From Apteryx mantelli (lineage: Eukaryota > Chordata > Aves > Apterygiformes > Apterygidae), in assembly GCF_036417845.1 (NCBI RefSeq), contig NC_089979.1, forward strand, positions 118,515,415 through 118,579,414: a DNA stretch of 64,000 nucleotides, given 5' to 3'. The notes under the pieces are model-generated. The model saw only the letters and a list, made by a program, of their open reading frames with translations. It was not told the DNA's origin and made no database searches. Position 1 is the stretch's first letter, and each line of letters opens with the position of its first letter. The position numbers were made by a program, and so were the translations under genes. Positions 1 through 12,800 of the stretch are shown here, piece after piece.

Positions 1-251
1 GTCTTGATCTAAATCTGTCTAAGCTTCTCAGGTTTTCAAAATCAGCTTGGAGTTCTCATCAGCTCCAGATTCTTTATAAGACTTCTTATTGGTCTTATTT
101 CTTATAAAAACAAATTAATAAATATATAAAGCTATTCTACACCTTTCCTTCACATGTGCACACGTGTGCACACACGTTTCCAGCTGGTTCATGTTTTCTA
201 GCAAAGATGTAAGATATGAACTCACTTTTCCCCTTTGCTTGCAAATCATGT

Positions 252-257
252 TTTAAT
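252..257 (-). terminator. Candidate polyadenylation signal ATTAAA for TMC2
   Basis: The minus strand reads ATTAAA here, about 310 nt past the predicted stop at 570. No perfect AATAAA occurs on the minus strand between 1 and 569. ATTAAA is the commonest variant, but a hexamer alone is weak evidence, and the real 3' end may lie outside the window. Confidence 0.25.
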
Positions 258-569
258 GTGAAATGAGGACTCAAGAAAAGAGAAATCCTATTTTTCCTTT
301 TGCAACCGTTTGCTAAGACACTGGAGTTATTAGGGCAGACCAACTGGACTGCAAATCAGTGAATCAACCATATCACTCCTGCAAGATCCTTCTTGCTTAG
401 CAGGTTGACAGCATGTTCATCCACTGCAGCTTAACGCTTTCTGACATGTATTTTCTATGGACACCTGTGGGGAAGGATGAGGGGCAACGTCCTCCATATC
501 CTGTTACGCTTCAGCTTCAATTCGTTCTGCCATGACAATCTTTTTGCTTTTTACAATCTTTTGTAAAGA

Positions 570-805
570 TTATGACTCTGTTTTGATGTTTATAAGGGAG
601 CTTTTTTGTCTCTGACCGACGTTACTACTGCTCTTGGGCACACCAGAAAAGGCCTTCTCTTGTCTGACCTCTCTCCACTTATTTGGCTGAATATCTCTGC
701 AGACCAAGGCAGCAGGAGAGGCAAGTGCATCCGCATTCACTAGGACCTTCTGCAGCAATGAGCAAGTGAAGACTTTATCTGTGAGACCCAGTTCTGAGAA
801 ATCTC
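570..805 (-). CDS. TMC2: TMC2 exon 20 (predicted terminal exon), residues 848-925 and stop
   Basis: Exon 19 ends in phase 1, so the last exon must supply two bases. A candidate acceptor (TTATTTCCTGGTCTTGAAAG) at 807-806 is followed by GA and then 77 open codons: [20 protein letters not shown] onward to [10 protein letters not shown] and TAA at 572-570. The segment PKSSSN faintly resembles PKSSSK in the human tail, but I see no solid homology. Total length with this exon (925) is close to human. An inner acceptor or a different last exon is possible; cDNA would decide. Confidence 0.45.
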
Positions 806-3800
806 CTTTCAAGACCAGGAAATAAATCTAATGAGCAGCTTCCTGTGAAGGTTCCCTCGGGGAAGGGGCAAAACTGACCATTGCAACCTATCTGGGAACA
901 GCCAAACTGACTTTGATCTGCATGTCAGGGACATCTGTGTCTACAAATAACCAATAGACTTTTCCGTATTTGAAAGCAAAATGCGGTCTTTTAATTTTTG
1001 AAGAACTTCTGAATTCTCCTTTTATTTGACTCTCATTTAAATCTCCTGGAAGTGCCTCTCTAGTACTCTGCACACCTGTTCTACTTTATAAAGCACAGAC
1101 ATGCAAAAATGGGCTAGATCTTTACAAATAACTAGAGAGGTATTTAAGTTCTTAAATTCTATTAATTCCTACTAGAAATCAGATGCCTAAATACTTTGAT
1201 TGATTTGGATCTGAAAAAAAGAATCCTATTCCCAATCTGCTTCACATTCAACCTAACTAAATCTCTTTACCCTGCTCCTCAAAGGCAGATGTTCTTGTAT
1301 TGAATGTCAAATGGTCTGCAGTCTGTCAAGTCATAGAGAACTAAATTATAGAATTTCTTTTCCTGAACATATCATATGACACGATTTATTGCCTTTAGTG
1401 GGAAAATTGCAGGGCAGAGCCTTTAATTCCAAACATTTCACTTAGCTGTAGTGGAATAGTTACTAGCAAGATTTATGATTTTGTTTTTACTGAAGGACAT
1501 GGATTTATTTTCTACAGAAATTTTATGAAGAACAATGCATATATGAACATCTCCCCCCCCCTTTTTTTTCTTTCTTTTTTTTTTTCCCCCTCAGATTTAA
1601 GCTTTCCGAGCTGGGATTGAGTAAACAACAGTAACAAACTGAAGATGTAAAAGAGCAGGGCAGTTCAGAAAAGCCCTGCCACTAAGTTCTGGGAAGTCCC
1701 GGGTTCTAGCTCTGTGTATATGGAATATAAGATCTTAAAACTGCCCCAGAAATTTCTAAATGGTTATAATTGGGAACTGGGCCAAAGCACTTGTAGTCTC
1801 TCAACCATTCTGGGCTGTCTTACTAAATCAGAAGTCATTTTTAAGGGTGAAAATCATGGTGCAAACTGCTGTGAACAGATAGACCCCAGAAGAAGTGGTG
1901 GTGAGATGTGCAGCAAAGTTGAAACAAACGGATGAAAGTTTGGAGCGGATAGACTGAAGGAGAACTATCACTGAGGACAAAATACAGTTGACAAAACCTT
2001 CTCTTGTGCTAATCTAGTTGAAGTCCTCTATTCCTAATACAGGCTTCCATGCAGCTAGAAAGAGTTACTCACTTTTGTAAGAATACTTATTTCCTCAGGT
2101 CAGGGGATAGCAAAACACCTGTATTGAAATGACAAGTAAACTCATACAACTTTCATTAACTGAAAAAGTCTTTGAAAAGACTAAAAAATCCTCGCTCCAA
2201 AGAGTGTGCTCACCCTGCAGCTGATACTGGCTGTAGAACTGGGTACTGTACGTAGTAAGTAGTTCAGCAACGCCACAACTAATTTTCAAACTGACCCCCT
2301 TCTGTCATCTTTATCACCAAAATCAGTGCAGCTATTACCCTTTGCAACTCCAAAGTACTACTACATTTCTAAACAAGCCTGTTATAGCTAGAATCAGTGT
2401 TGGATCAATATAGATCATTAATGGATGACCAATGTACAATAATCATTTCCTACTAAAACTACTATAGATCATACAACACGTCTATTTTAATGGCAAACAG
2501 GAGAAATGTTCCTGAGCTTATTGAGCAGCATGTGGGTAGCGTGGCTGTCCTTTCCCCCTCCAAGGTACTGGTCCCTGTGGGTGAGCCCCTGGCCTGGGCT
2601 GGCCAGGGTAGGGTGCCCTGACACCAGGCATCAGTGGCCGTGTCACGAGCATGTGCAGCGGTGGCGTGAGGGCTGCTCCTCTCCTGCTGCTGATGGGACT
2701 GCCATCCTCGGCTGCTGCTTTTTCTTGTTTTCCAACAGGGCTGGTTTTATTAGAAGACTCTATTTTCTTGTCTAGAGTAAAGATTATGAATGTTATTTTC
2801 TTGAAAGCAAACGCTGCCTTTCTCCCTTTCCCCAGTGGCTGCTGTTTCTTCTACATGCAATAACCCAGTTGTGGAGGGATTTGTGTTTGAGCATCTAAGT
2901 GAAGAAACCATAAACAAGACTGTTAGTCCCCGGCCAAAATACAGTATGTGTCTCAACTGTCCAAATTCTCCTTGCAGGTTCTTACTGATACATTTCTAAG
3001 ACATGATAGTCCTACCAGCCTTGCTGGTAAACAGCCTTCTGATGGTGATCAATAATTACTGTTTTTAGTCTTTAATTTCAATCTACCTGCAGTGTTTCAA
3101 ACACTATTTCCATCTAAATGAAAGCCCTGGGTCTGCTCCAGGGATAATCTATATCAGGTTCATCACAACTTTCCAGTTCATCTCAGTCTGTCCAACAGAC
3201 AGAGACAGCTCATCAAAATGGTAAGGGGTTATGGTGGCACTGATCTGTTCCCCTCCCCCCTCCACCTGCATTAAGATAAAATCAAAATCTTTTAAATTTG
3301 AGTTTTGTTTTTCAAAAATGATAGCAAGAGACTCTGGTGGAGATGGCTAGTTCAGACTGAGGCTAAAAGATCTGACTTACACTTTCCTCGAGAGTGGCCT
3401 AACTCTGGTACTATTGCCTCCAGCTGCAGCCACTCCTCTAGCCAGAAACTCCACTCAGTAGAGCTCGCTGCCTGCATTTATTTGTCCTAAATGTGAATGA
3501 ATTTTCCAGTGAAAACATCAGTTGATAAGAAAGTTTTTGACCAGTTCAACTCAGCAGCCCAGAAACAAGAAGTTTCTTGAATGAATTGCCACTTTCATGG
3601 TCTGTATGATTAATAGCTCGGTTTTGAATCATAATGTTGGATTGTAATTCCCACGCTTTGATAAGGCTATGTGAGACATAATCCAGTCTAAAAAAAGGCC
3701 ATTCCTTGGTTTCCATTGACAGACAGACTTTTGTAAGCAAACAAAATTTGTGCTAGCTGTACTCCTCCAATCCCTTGCCAACCCCATACCCTCCCAGTTT

Positions 3801-6800
3801 CTTCATCCTTCCCTGTCATCATTTGATGACAAAAGAAGCCTTTTCAGGAGGATTGGGGGGTTGCTTTGTTTTTACCTTCCATTTGTTTGGGGTGACTTTC
3901 GCTCTTCATACTTGGTTTAAGTAAATCCTCCAGATCTTGCATTGCAGAATTTGTGGTGGCTTTGTTGTTTCTCTTGTTTTTCTCCTCTTCACGGAGCTGC
4001 GTTAATTAAAACCATCAGGTTTCATTTGCAACTGAAGACATAATCTGTGATATGACTGCCTGGTGTCATGCTTGGCCTGGCTAAGTGTTTTTGTTGATAT
4101 GAATGTAATCTCTTTCTCAAGTTCAAAGTGTTGCTGAACCTTGGTCCAGTGACATCTTGTCTGGCTTTATAGAGAAGAAACACAATGCAGACAGGACCAA
4201 GATCCATGGAAGCAACAACCCTGCTTGTGTTAGGGGAAAGTGCTAACGGATAACATCGTTTAGGTTTCTCAGACTGTGCGTTTCTGCAGGTGCCTATCTG
4301 CCCTCACTGGGATTTTGTTTTGTAAAATTGTATCTCTCGGGGTGGGTGTCTGTGACTGTAAGGCTGTCTTTAATTTTACTTGAACGTTTTGGGGTCTTTG
4401 ATTGATTACCTTCTAGTTAGCAGAGGGAGTAAAATATAAGGGGATTCTCTCTACACAAGATAAGCATGCTGGGTGGGGGAAGGGAGAGAGTTCCCTTCTT
4501 CATGCAAAGAGAAAGCTTAGTTGGACACCATTCCTGCTCCAACCCTCCTCCCAAAAGGAAGGCTTGCTAATGGAGAGGGCTGTATGCCTGAGCCAGTGTC
4601 CAGCCTGAGCCGACCGGCGCATGGGGCACGGGGTCCAAGGTGATTTGTGGCCTCGCTCCACGGAGAGGTCCCAACCTGCAGAGATGACTCCATCCCTTTG
4701 AGTGAACCTGGCAGACTTTTGGGGCAGCCAAGGCAGATATTAATGAGCTCAGCAGGTTGTCAGGTTGGGGTCGCTGGCAGGATCCAATCACTGAACCCCT
4801 CTGCCAATGCCAGGCAGCTCCCTACCCTGCTCCCTAAGCAGCAGGACCATGCCCACCCCTCCCCTTCTGCTCTGCTGTGTACCCCTCAGCTACTTCAGCA
4901 AACCTGCAGGTGCATGTGGGACAGAGATACATAAGGTCTGTGCAAAGAGAGGTGCTTGTCTGTGGATGTTGCTGTGTCTCTGAGTAGTACTGCGCTCTGT
5001 CTCGTGACCCTCCCATGAGGGGGGCTGTGGTCACTTGTCCCAGCAAAGAGCTGGTTTGCATAGCACAAACCGGCTATGTGTCCCTAAGTCCAACTCTGCT
5101 GTAAGAGGGGCTCAACTCTTGCAATACTTGAAGGTGCTCTAGGCACCAAGACCCATATTTTAAGTCATGTGCACAAGTGATCAGTGCTGAATTTGGATAC
5201 TCAGACCAATTTATGGATTCTCGTTTCTCAGTGCTTATTTTCTCACTTTTAATGTTGCACCGATCTCTATTTTATGCAGTGCGTTACTTTATGCAGCATT
5301 GATTCCCTGGCTTGGATTCTGCCCTGTACCATTAAAATGGATGATACCACTCTTCTGATGGGATCACATCCTGTCCTTATGCAGGGCTGGATACTCTGGG
5401 TACCTCTATATTGTACAAAACAATACTGTGTTAGGGACCCACCAGGAAAGCTTTGAGGGAAACAGATATTGCCAGACCAGCATGGGTCCTGGAAGCAGGA
5501 GAGCTACATGAGCATGGCTTTGCTCTGTTTCTCATCAACTCTAATTAAATGAGCAGGAGCAGAGCTGCACTTCTGCAGATGTTCTGCTTCCAGACCTAAT
5601 TCATATCAGTTCAGGGGACTCTGCATCATGGTCCTCTGCATGTTGCAAACCTCCCTTAGTTCTGCATATCAGAAAGTCAAAATCCTATCCTGCTAATTCA
5701 AGCAGTTTTATCTGTATCTTAGTTTTCCAATCTGTATGACAGAGATAAGAGACACCGGCCTCCTTTGTCAATGCTTTGAGAATTACTGGTATAAATGCTA
5801 TTTTATATATTTATATATATAAACATAATATATATAAAATGTTATTGCCATGTTATTTATGGCTCTTTGCTCTTCAGCTTGTATGAAACCTGGTTGATGT
5901 TTTTATAGGCTTATTATTGTCCCTGGGAAACTGCTGTTTCCAAAACATTACTTGAACTTTGAGGTAATGTATTTTTGCAGGTTGAAAGTGCAGCTGCTGG
6001 GAAAACTCAGTGTAGTTTTGATGTATGAAATAGAAGCCTGTTATGGGATAAGACCACTCTTTGCAGTTAGCCATTAAATGCCACCAAAAAGGAATGAACA
6101 AACATAAAATGTGTCTTCCCCTTGTATCACTAAAGTGGTCTAAAGTGAAAAGCAATTTAAAAGCATGTGTTACCCATCAAACTTGAAGTGCACAGTATGT
6201 CAAAGACAGCTTTGCCAGATGAATACTTACCATTTGCATTTTCTTCTTCAGCTCTGCATTGGCGCGCTGGTATGCTTCAGACACAGCGTTTAGGTAATAG
6301 ATGGCAAGGCTACAAAAACAAATGTGTTGGTATAGTGATAGGATCGGGGAGAAAGAAACTTTTATAGGGAGGGAAAGTAAAAACCCTGAAGTTAATGCCT
6401 TCCTGAAAGCACTGAGGGAAGACTTAAAACCCAAACAATGGGAATTCCTCCAAAGAACCACCTTACCGTTCGGCTCACAAATGAGCAAAGCTAAACAGGT
6501 TTGTCTTATTTGACCTGTTTTCTAGTTCTGGGGAAATTCCAGTACTGTGCTGGACTCAAAGAGCTCCTGTGGGAAATGGCAGAGCTCCCAAGCAGCCCCA
6601 CACTGCTGAGCTGGGGATACCAGCACACATTGCTTCACTTTATATGACAGCAGGCCTGGCAGATAGGGAACTTCCATTTTAAAGAAATCTTCAAAGTCAT
6701 GTCTGGCTGCAACTGGCATTGACTAGCACTGGGAATCACCAAGGAGCCATCATTAACTTCAGAAACATTCCTTCATGTTTTATATCTTGCAGATCCTTTG

Positions 6801-9800
6801 CTCTATCTTTTACTTCCAGCATCTTCACTTCTCCTCACTTGGATGGTGCCCTCAAACACATGTCCCTTGGTGGATCTGCTGTGCTGTGGGGGTGAGGGGC
6901 TAGGAAAGCCAGTGTATGTACGTGTCAACCAAACCCAGTCTAGTGGCTGTGTCCAGAGGTCCACATTCACCAGCTCTGACACAAATGGATTTCAAGCAGG
7001 ACCCACTGTGACCCATACAGTGGGCCTATGTACAGCTGAACATCCCAAGGAGGATTACCTACAGGCCTTGGCTACTGAGCCTTGATTGCACAGCAGCCAT
7101 TTGTTGGGATGAAGGGCTGATGAAGTGCCCTACTCCGCCAGTGAAGTTCTGCCTGCCTCCCAGTACCTATTTTTTCCTCTGGTGGTCTGCAAGCTGCCTT
7201 GAGAGGCTCAAGGCTTAGAGGAATTTAGGCTTCTTCATGGCACAGTCAGGTAAGATGGGCTGCACGAGTCCAGTAGTTCAATTCTGTTCCAAAAAAAAAG
7301 AGGCCCTCCTGCCTCCTCCTTGTCTTGTCGTGGACTCCCTCTGCTTTCTCTACACAAGCCTTGGCCCTTGGGTCTTTCCTCTGCAAGCCCATTCAACTCC
7401 CTGACCTGGATGAAAACCAACTCCGCTGATGCAGTGCACAGCTTTCTGCTAGGCTGGCAGGTCCTTTCGGCTCACAGGAACTCCCCAGTGCTGGAGCTGG
7501 GGTCAAGGAGGAACCAACGTCCCCTTTTGCTGGCAGCAACCTTTTAGGTAGATTCCCCTCTCTCACCTGACTGAGACAAGATAGGCCTGAACCCTCAAAG
7601 CGCAGCACTTGAAGCAGAGACAGGAAAATGAGGGTGAGCAGCAGCCAGGTAGGAATGGAGCCACTGGCTTTTGTTTCATTTCCTTCTGTGGAAAAGGCAT
7701 GCCAAAGAGAGAGAAAAATGAGCTAAACTGGAGGGATCTGAAAGGCAACTGGGATAGGAGAAGGTTTCCTGGCAGCCAGCCTTTGGCGCATGGAGAGGTG
7801 CATATTTTAAAACATGCCAAAGTGTCTGGGACTGTCTCACCACCACTGCCACCCGCCAGCCGGTAATATTTTGGTTGTCAAAAATGTCTCCTCCTGCTTT
7901 TGTAGAGTGCTTTTATTCTTCTAAATTATAAACATCATCTGCTCAATGACTCCGAGACATTCCTGGGAAAAGCACCATCCGTTCAGTTCACCACTATTGA
8001 TTTTCAAAAATAAAACAAAAAATTCTCATATAAAACATGCAGACTAAAAAAAAATTCCTGACAATTCATAATCTGATTGCGTAGCTCTGGCCCAGGCTCA
8101 GCAACCTTGAAGCAGACTAGAGGATTTTGTCAGCAGAGTATCTGACTTTAAGCCAAGCAAGGCACTGTATACAGGTAAATTGGTTTCCCGGTGGGAGATC
8201 AGAAGGAGATACTCCGGATAGCTTTTCTTGAGACTTTCTGCAGGAGTCTATCTTGAAGAGACACATTTACTTCCTTTTCCCTAGAATTAAACCAAAACTC
8301 AATATTTGTTTTTAATATATTGGTGATCTGGGCCAAAAACCTTTAGGAATTGTTATTTTTGTTCTTCTGTAAGGAGGCAGTAGTTCCATTTCTTCTTTTC
8401 TTCTTCATCAAGCTGATTGTATGGGAAATACAATAATACTTTGTAATCCAAGGCTTTGAGGCTGCTCTTGCCTTTTTGTTGTGACCTACTAAGCCATAAG
8501 TGCCTGAAAGTAGCATATTTTCATAAAGATAACTAGATCTGCTTATTCAGAGCCATCTGGGATGCCGTGGGCTCTCTTTTTGAGCCTCTTTCTCAAGTTC
8601 ATTGAGTAACTGTGAGCAAATCAATTTCCATTCCTTTTTCAGTCCTTTCGCATCCTCTTCATAAGCAGCCAGCATCATCTTTAAACAACAACACAACTTC
8701 CTCCCCCTCTTTAGTTTAACACGGACATGGATATGAAGGATGAACTCGCCGGATTCCTCTCCCTAAGGCAGCGAGATATGAGCCTGCCCCCATCTGCAAT
8801 ATTCCTGTGATCAGACTAAGCCTGAGTTTCCTCCATCCGTTTATTGTAGCGGTTTTTGGGCTGCTCCGTTGCTTCAGCCCAAGCTCTGGCCCAGAACGAA
8901 GTCACTCAAGGGCAGGTGAGTTTGTCCAGGATTGAGCTGCCCCAAAGGGGACTTGGAGGTGAGAGGGGAAAGGAACAGCATAAAAGAAAGGGAATTTGGG
9001 GGGATGCCTTTGCTGCAGTCCAAACCTGGGACAGGAGGTATGCGGTAGGTATGTTTGAATGGGCTTATTCAGGCCAAGCCCCAGTATCACTGCAGCAGAC
9101 AGAAGGTCAGGCTGGGTGATCCTCCAAGGTGTGTGCCCAGTGTCCTGGGCAGATTTTACACATGGGCTGGATTCACCATTGAATTCACTATTCAGGCTGG
9201 TTGTTCTCAGACATGGCCGAGCAGTGCCACGTCTGGGTCTGTCCCTTGGCTGACTATGAGCAGTGGTGTGAAGAGCCATAATTTCTGCTGGGAACTGGGA
9301 GTAAGCACTGGCAAATGGAGTTTACTCACTTTTAATGGAAGTACTTTAGATTTACTGCTTCTGTCTCTGAAGTGTGTTTGGGGGTGCGCTCTCATGGTCT
9401 AGCTGCTTAGCATGGATGCTGGTGGCCCTGACACCCCTTATCTCTGATTTACCATGCCCTTAGTGGTGGGGAGAGAGTGTGGGTCACTGTCTTACAGAGT
9501 AATTTGGGGGCTTTTTCTCCTTTTTTTTGAGGCAGCAAGGTACTTGTAGTTTCAGCCAGGAAGCTCTGCAAGCCATGAGTTCAAATCCTGCTCCCCACTC
9601 AAGTGAGATTCAGCGATGTGCTTAAAAACAGTGCTTGGGCAAAGTACCTCTGCTTCCTTCTGTTTCTTTTTTCCCTTGTCCTCAGGTAGCTAGAAACAGG
9701 AGAGTAACTTTGACACCAGTGTCACCTATTAGACCCCGTCATTGTCTGGCACCTGAAGTCACCAATGGAAATAAGTAGAAGAGACATTTTGGATTATGTC

Positions 9801-12800
9801 TGGAAAAAGAGAGGAGGTTATAATGGCTAGAGAAAATGGCTTAATTCACCCCACAGAAGGGGGAAACACGTTTTTTGAGTGTCTGCCACAAAAATCAACA
9901 GACTGTCAATTTGTGATCCACCTGCCGATGTTTGTAGAGGCTATTTTTTTATTTAGGCTGTGTTGCAGGTTGCTTTGCCTGCTACTTTGAGAGCCACTGT
10001 CTCTTTGCTCATCTGAGCCAGATGAAACTCCAGTAGCTGCATTTCCCTGTGTTTAATCTCATGGCAAGCTGGGTCAGGATTGGCATGAGCGACTAGCTCC
10101 ATCTTGTCCCTATCTACCCGTCTGCACAACAGCAGAAGTGGCAGAAGCTGAAGACTTTCAGGGAGAAGACAGGAAACTGGGCACTTGTATGTGATTTATA
10201 GTTATCTACTTCTTTCTGGAGAAAATGCTGAAAGAGACATAAAACTAACATTCTGACCACTTGTAGGCATCAGTTATAAGACTCTAAGGAAAAAGAGTTT
10301 TATCTTGCTCTTTTGGCAAAATTTTAATTGTGGTAATTAGATTCTGTCTCCTTGTATATTTAAGTCATTTCCAGTCTTGTTGTGACAGGTTGCTGTGGAC
10401 TTTTAAGCAGGGGCCATGTTTCCAGCTAGAGTTGGAAAGGTAGGGGAAAGAAGGATCCAAGCCCTAGGAAAGGTGCTTGTATGGTAGCTATAATTTTGTC
10501 TAGGATTTTCCCAGGAAAACTTTGTGTGCACATAGTGTGCAGTGCTTATGCAACACATCTGATGCTTTCAGGGCACATGAGGGCTACCGCTGGTGGGCTG
10601 TAGGTCTGATTTGTGTCGACACAGTGGAAGCATCCACTTTCTTAAGACTACAACATGCTCTCTGGGCAGCTGAATGACTGGAAGTGCTAGGCAAATATCT
10701 AAAATCCTCTAAGGCTGCACAGACTGTGTATTTGGGTGGGGAAAAAAGGATGCATGAGGGTGGACATATGGTAGCCCTCACTTTGCAGAGGGAGTCAGAG
10801 CAGAGGCAAAATGGTATCTTAAGGAGAGAAGGGTCAATAGGAAGGCAGCGGCATGGAGTGAAGAATAGCCAAGATGGGGAACGGGGGGAAAAGGAGCATC
10901 TTCAGCAATGAGCTGAATTCCTGCCGGTTCTTTGTCCTGGCTGTCACTGGAGTAAACAGAAGGAAATTGTCACTGAACAAAACTTTATGTTAATGTCAAG
11001 ATCTACCCCTCTCCCTCCACTTTTTTGGGGGGTGGAGGGGATGGGGGGGGGTTGCATCAAAGCCTCAGTAAGCTAACTTGCAACCTTGATGTAAAGGTCA
11101 TCCTTTTGGGGTGGATTAGTTCTGCACTCTTCATCTCATATTAGCAGTAGCATCTGCTAGTGCTACTTCGAAGCCCTCAGGAATAGAGCTGATAACTCAA
11201 TAATATGCTTGGCCATAAAGGGGATGTAGCATGAGACTTTTTGTCTTCTGCATGTATCTGGTCTGAGTCTTCCAAGTGCAGTGTCTGTCTATGTGAGTTA
11301 AATTATCTGATCATCTTTATTTAGGTTAAAACCAATAAAGTAATTTGCGGCAGGTAGAGGGATGACAAGTCATTTTCAGCTTAACTGGATTTTTTTCTTG
11401 CTGTTCTAATAAGAAACTCCTATGACATATGGTAGCAAGTGAACTTGCATTTGATTTAATTTAAAGGAAATATCTTTGCTGTAACCTGTTCAGAAAAAAG
11501 GATTACAATGCACAAGAATGGCTGTGCTGGATCAGACCAAAGGTCCATCTGGCCCAAAGGCTTGTCTCCAATGTGAGTGGATGGCCAGGGAAGAGTAAGA
11601 GCAGAAAAGCATGTGTGGTACGTCCCCTGACACTCTCCTAGCCTCCAGCTGTTTGGTCTGGTGTGTTCAAAGCTGCCTATAAATTGTGACCACAGCTCTC
11701 CCACTCCTTTTGATAACTTTGGAAACCTAAAGAGCAATGCCCAAAATATCCCTAAAAAAAACAAAACAAAACAAGAACTGGCCTGGTCCTAGTGCTTCTG
11801 AAGATGTTAGGGATCAAATATGGCTTCAGATGTGACTTCAAAGCTTAAATGATCAGACAGCACTGAAACAAATTCTAGATGTATTATCTGAAAAAAAAAT
11901 CCACCTTATCATATTTTTGGAACTTGTAATTTTTGAATACCCTGGCTTGGCAGTACTGTAAAATACCACCAGCTGTGATAGAAATTGCTTTTCCACAAGG
12001 AACCAGGCTGAGACCATCCATCTAGTTCCTACAGGCTACTGAAAATTTTTCACATGGAAGCTATAATGCTCTGAAAATCCGTCAGTGTCAGCAATGCATT
12101 TCAGCTTAAAGGCTGTGTTTAATTGGGTCAGGAAATGAAGTGATGACAAGCAGTCGAGCTGATTCAGCGCAGAGGTTACCTTGCTCTCAAATTGCAACTG
12201 CTAACTCCAGCTGCTTCCTGAAGACAAGTCCTTTGAACCCTGCCAAGGCAAACGTTCGAACCACCTAAATGCAGGCACCCAGTGGCAGCGGGTGCTGCAG
12301 TGGGTCCCCGCAAATGGGCGGAGAGAGACATCCTGGGAGGCACCTCATCCTGCTTTGGGATGGCCGTGTCTAGCAGGGGGAGAGGGCATGGGAAGGAGGG
12401 TGTCTCTGCCTGGATCTGGGCCATTAACATGGCAGAAGTTGCACATTGGCATTGCTAAAATCCTGGCATTTTTTTCAACCTCCTCCCCCCAGCTAGGCAT
12501 GTAATGTTGCAAGAAAAACTTACACCATAAGCAGAATTGCAGGTATGATCAGTCCTGGATTTGCCACATAGCTGAAGATCTTGGCAACAAAAAATGGGAA
12601 ATCAAGTTCGATGGTCTCTTGAATGACCTCGTACATCCTTTTCTTTCCACTGGAAAGACAAATAGTCAGTTAAGGAGTGTAGCTAGTTCCTGGAAGGCAG
12701 CAATAGCACCTCATTTAAAGACATGAAGTAGCATGTTTCCTCCCTCTTTCACTGAGCAGCTGCTTGCTGTTGGCCACCAAGGCATTTTGACATAAAAATT

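Larger units (their letters stand above)
806..3875 (-). other. TMC2: TMC2 intron 19
   Basis: This is the last intron under the model, 3.07 kb. It holds a 43-nt homopyrimidine tract (1550-1592) and a MIR-type fragment (about 1684-1830). The minus-strand open stretch at 888-1073 does not join exon 19 in phase without an early stop or a weak site. Confidence 0.5.
6310..12523 (-). other. TMC2: TMC2 intron 17, longest intron
   Basis: 6.2 kb between the two halves of the last membrane helix. It contains a MIR-like fragment (about 9525-9690), a G-rich hairpin (11013-11049) and an old interspersed repeat (about 11510-11735). No internal exon is needed: phase 2 to phase 2 joins exactly. Confidence 0.9.

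Noticed and set aside
888-1073. Alternative terminal coding exon for TMC2
   Set aside because: Joining to exon 19 in phase needs a poor acceptor (ACTAGAG) while the better nearby acceptor leads to an immediate stop; the 570-805 candidate fits better. Not fully excluded.
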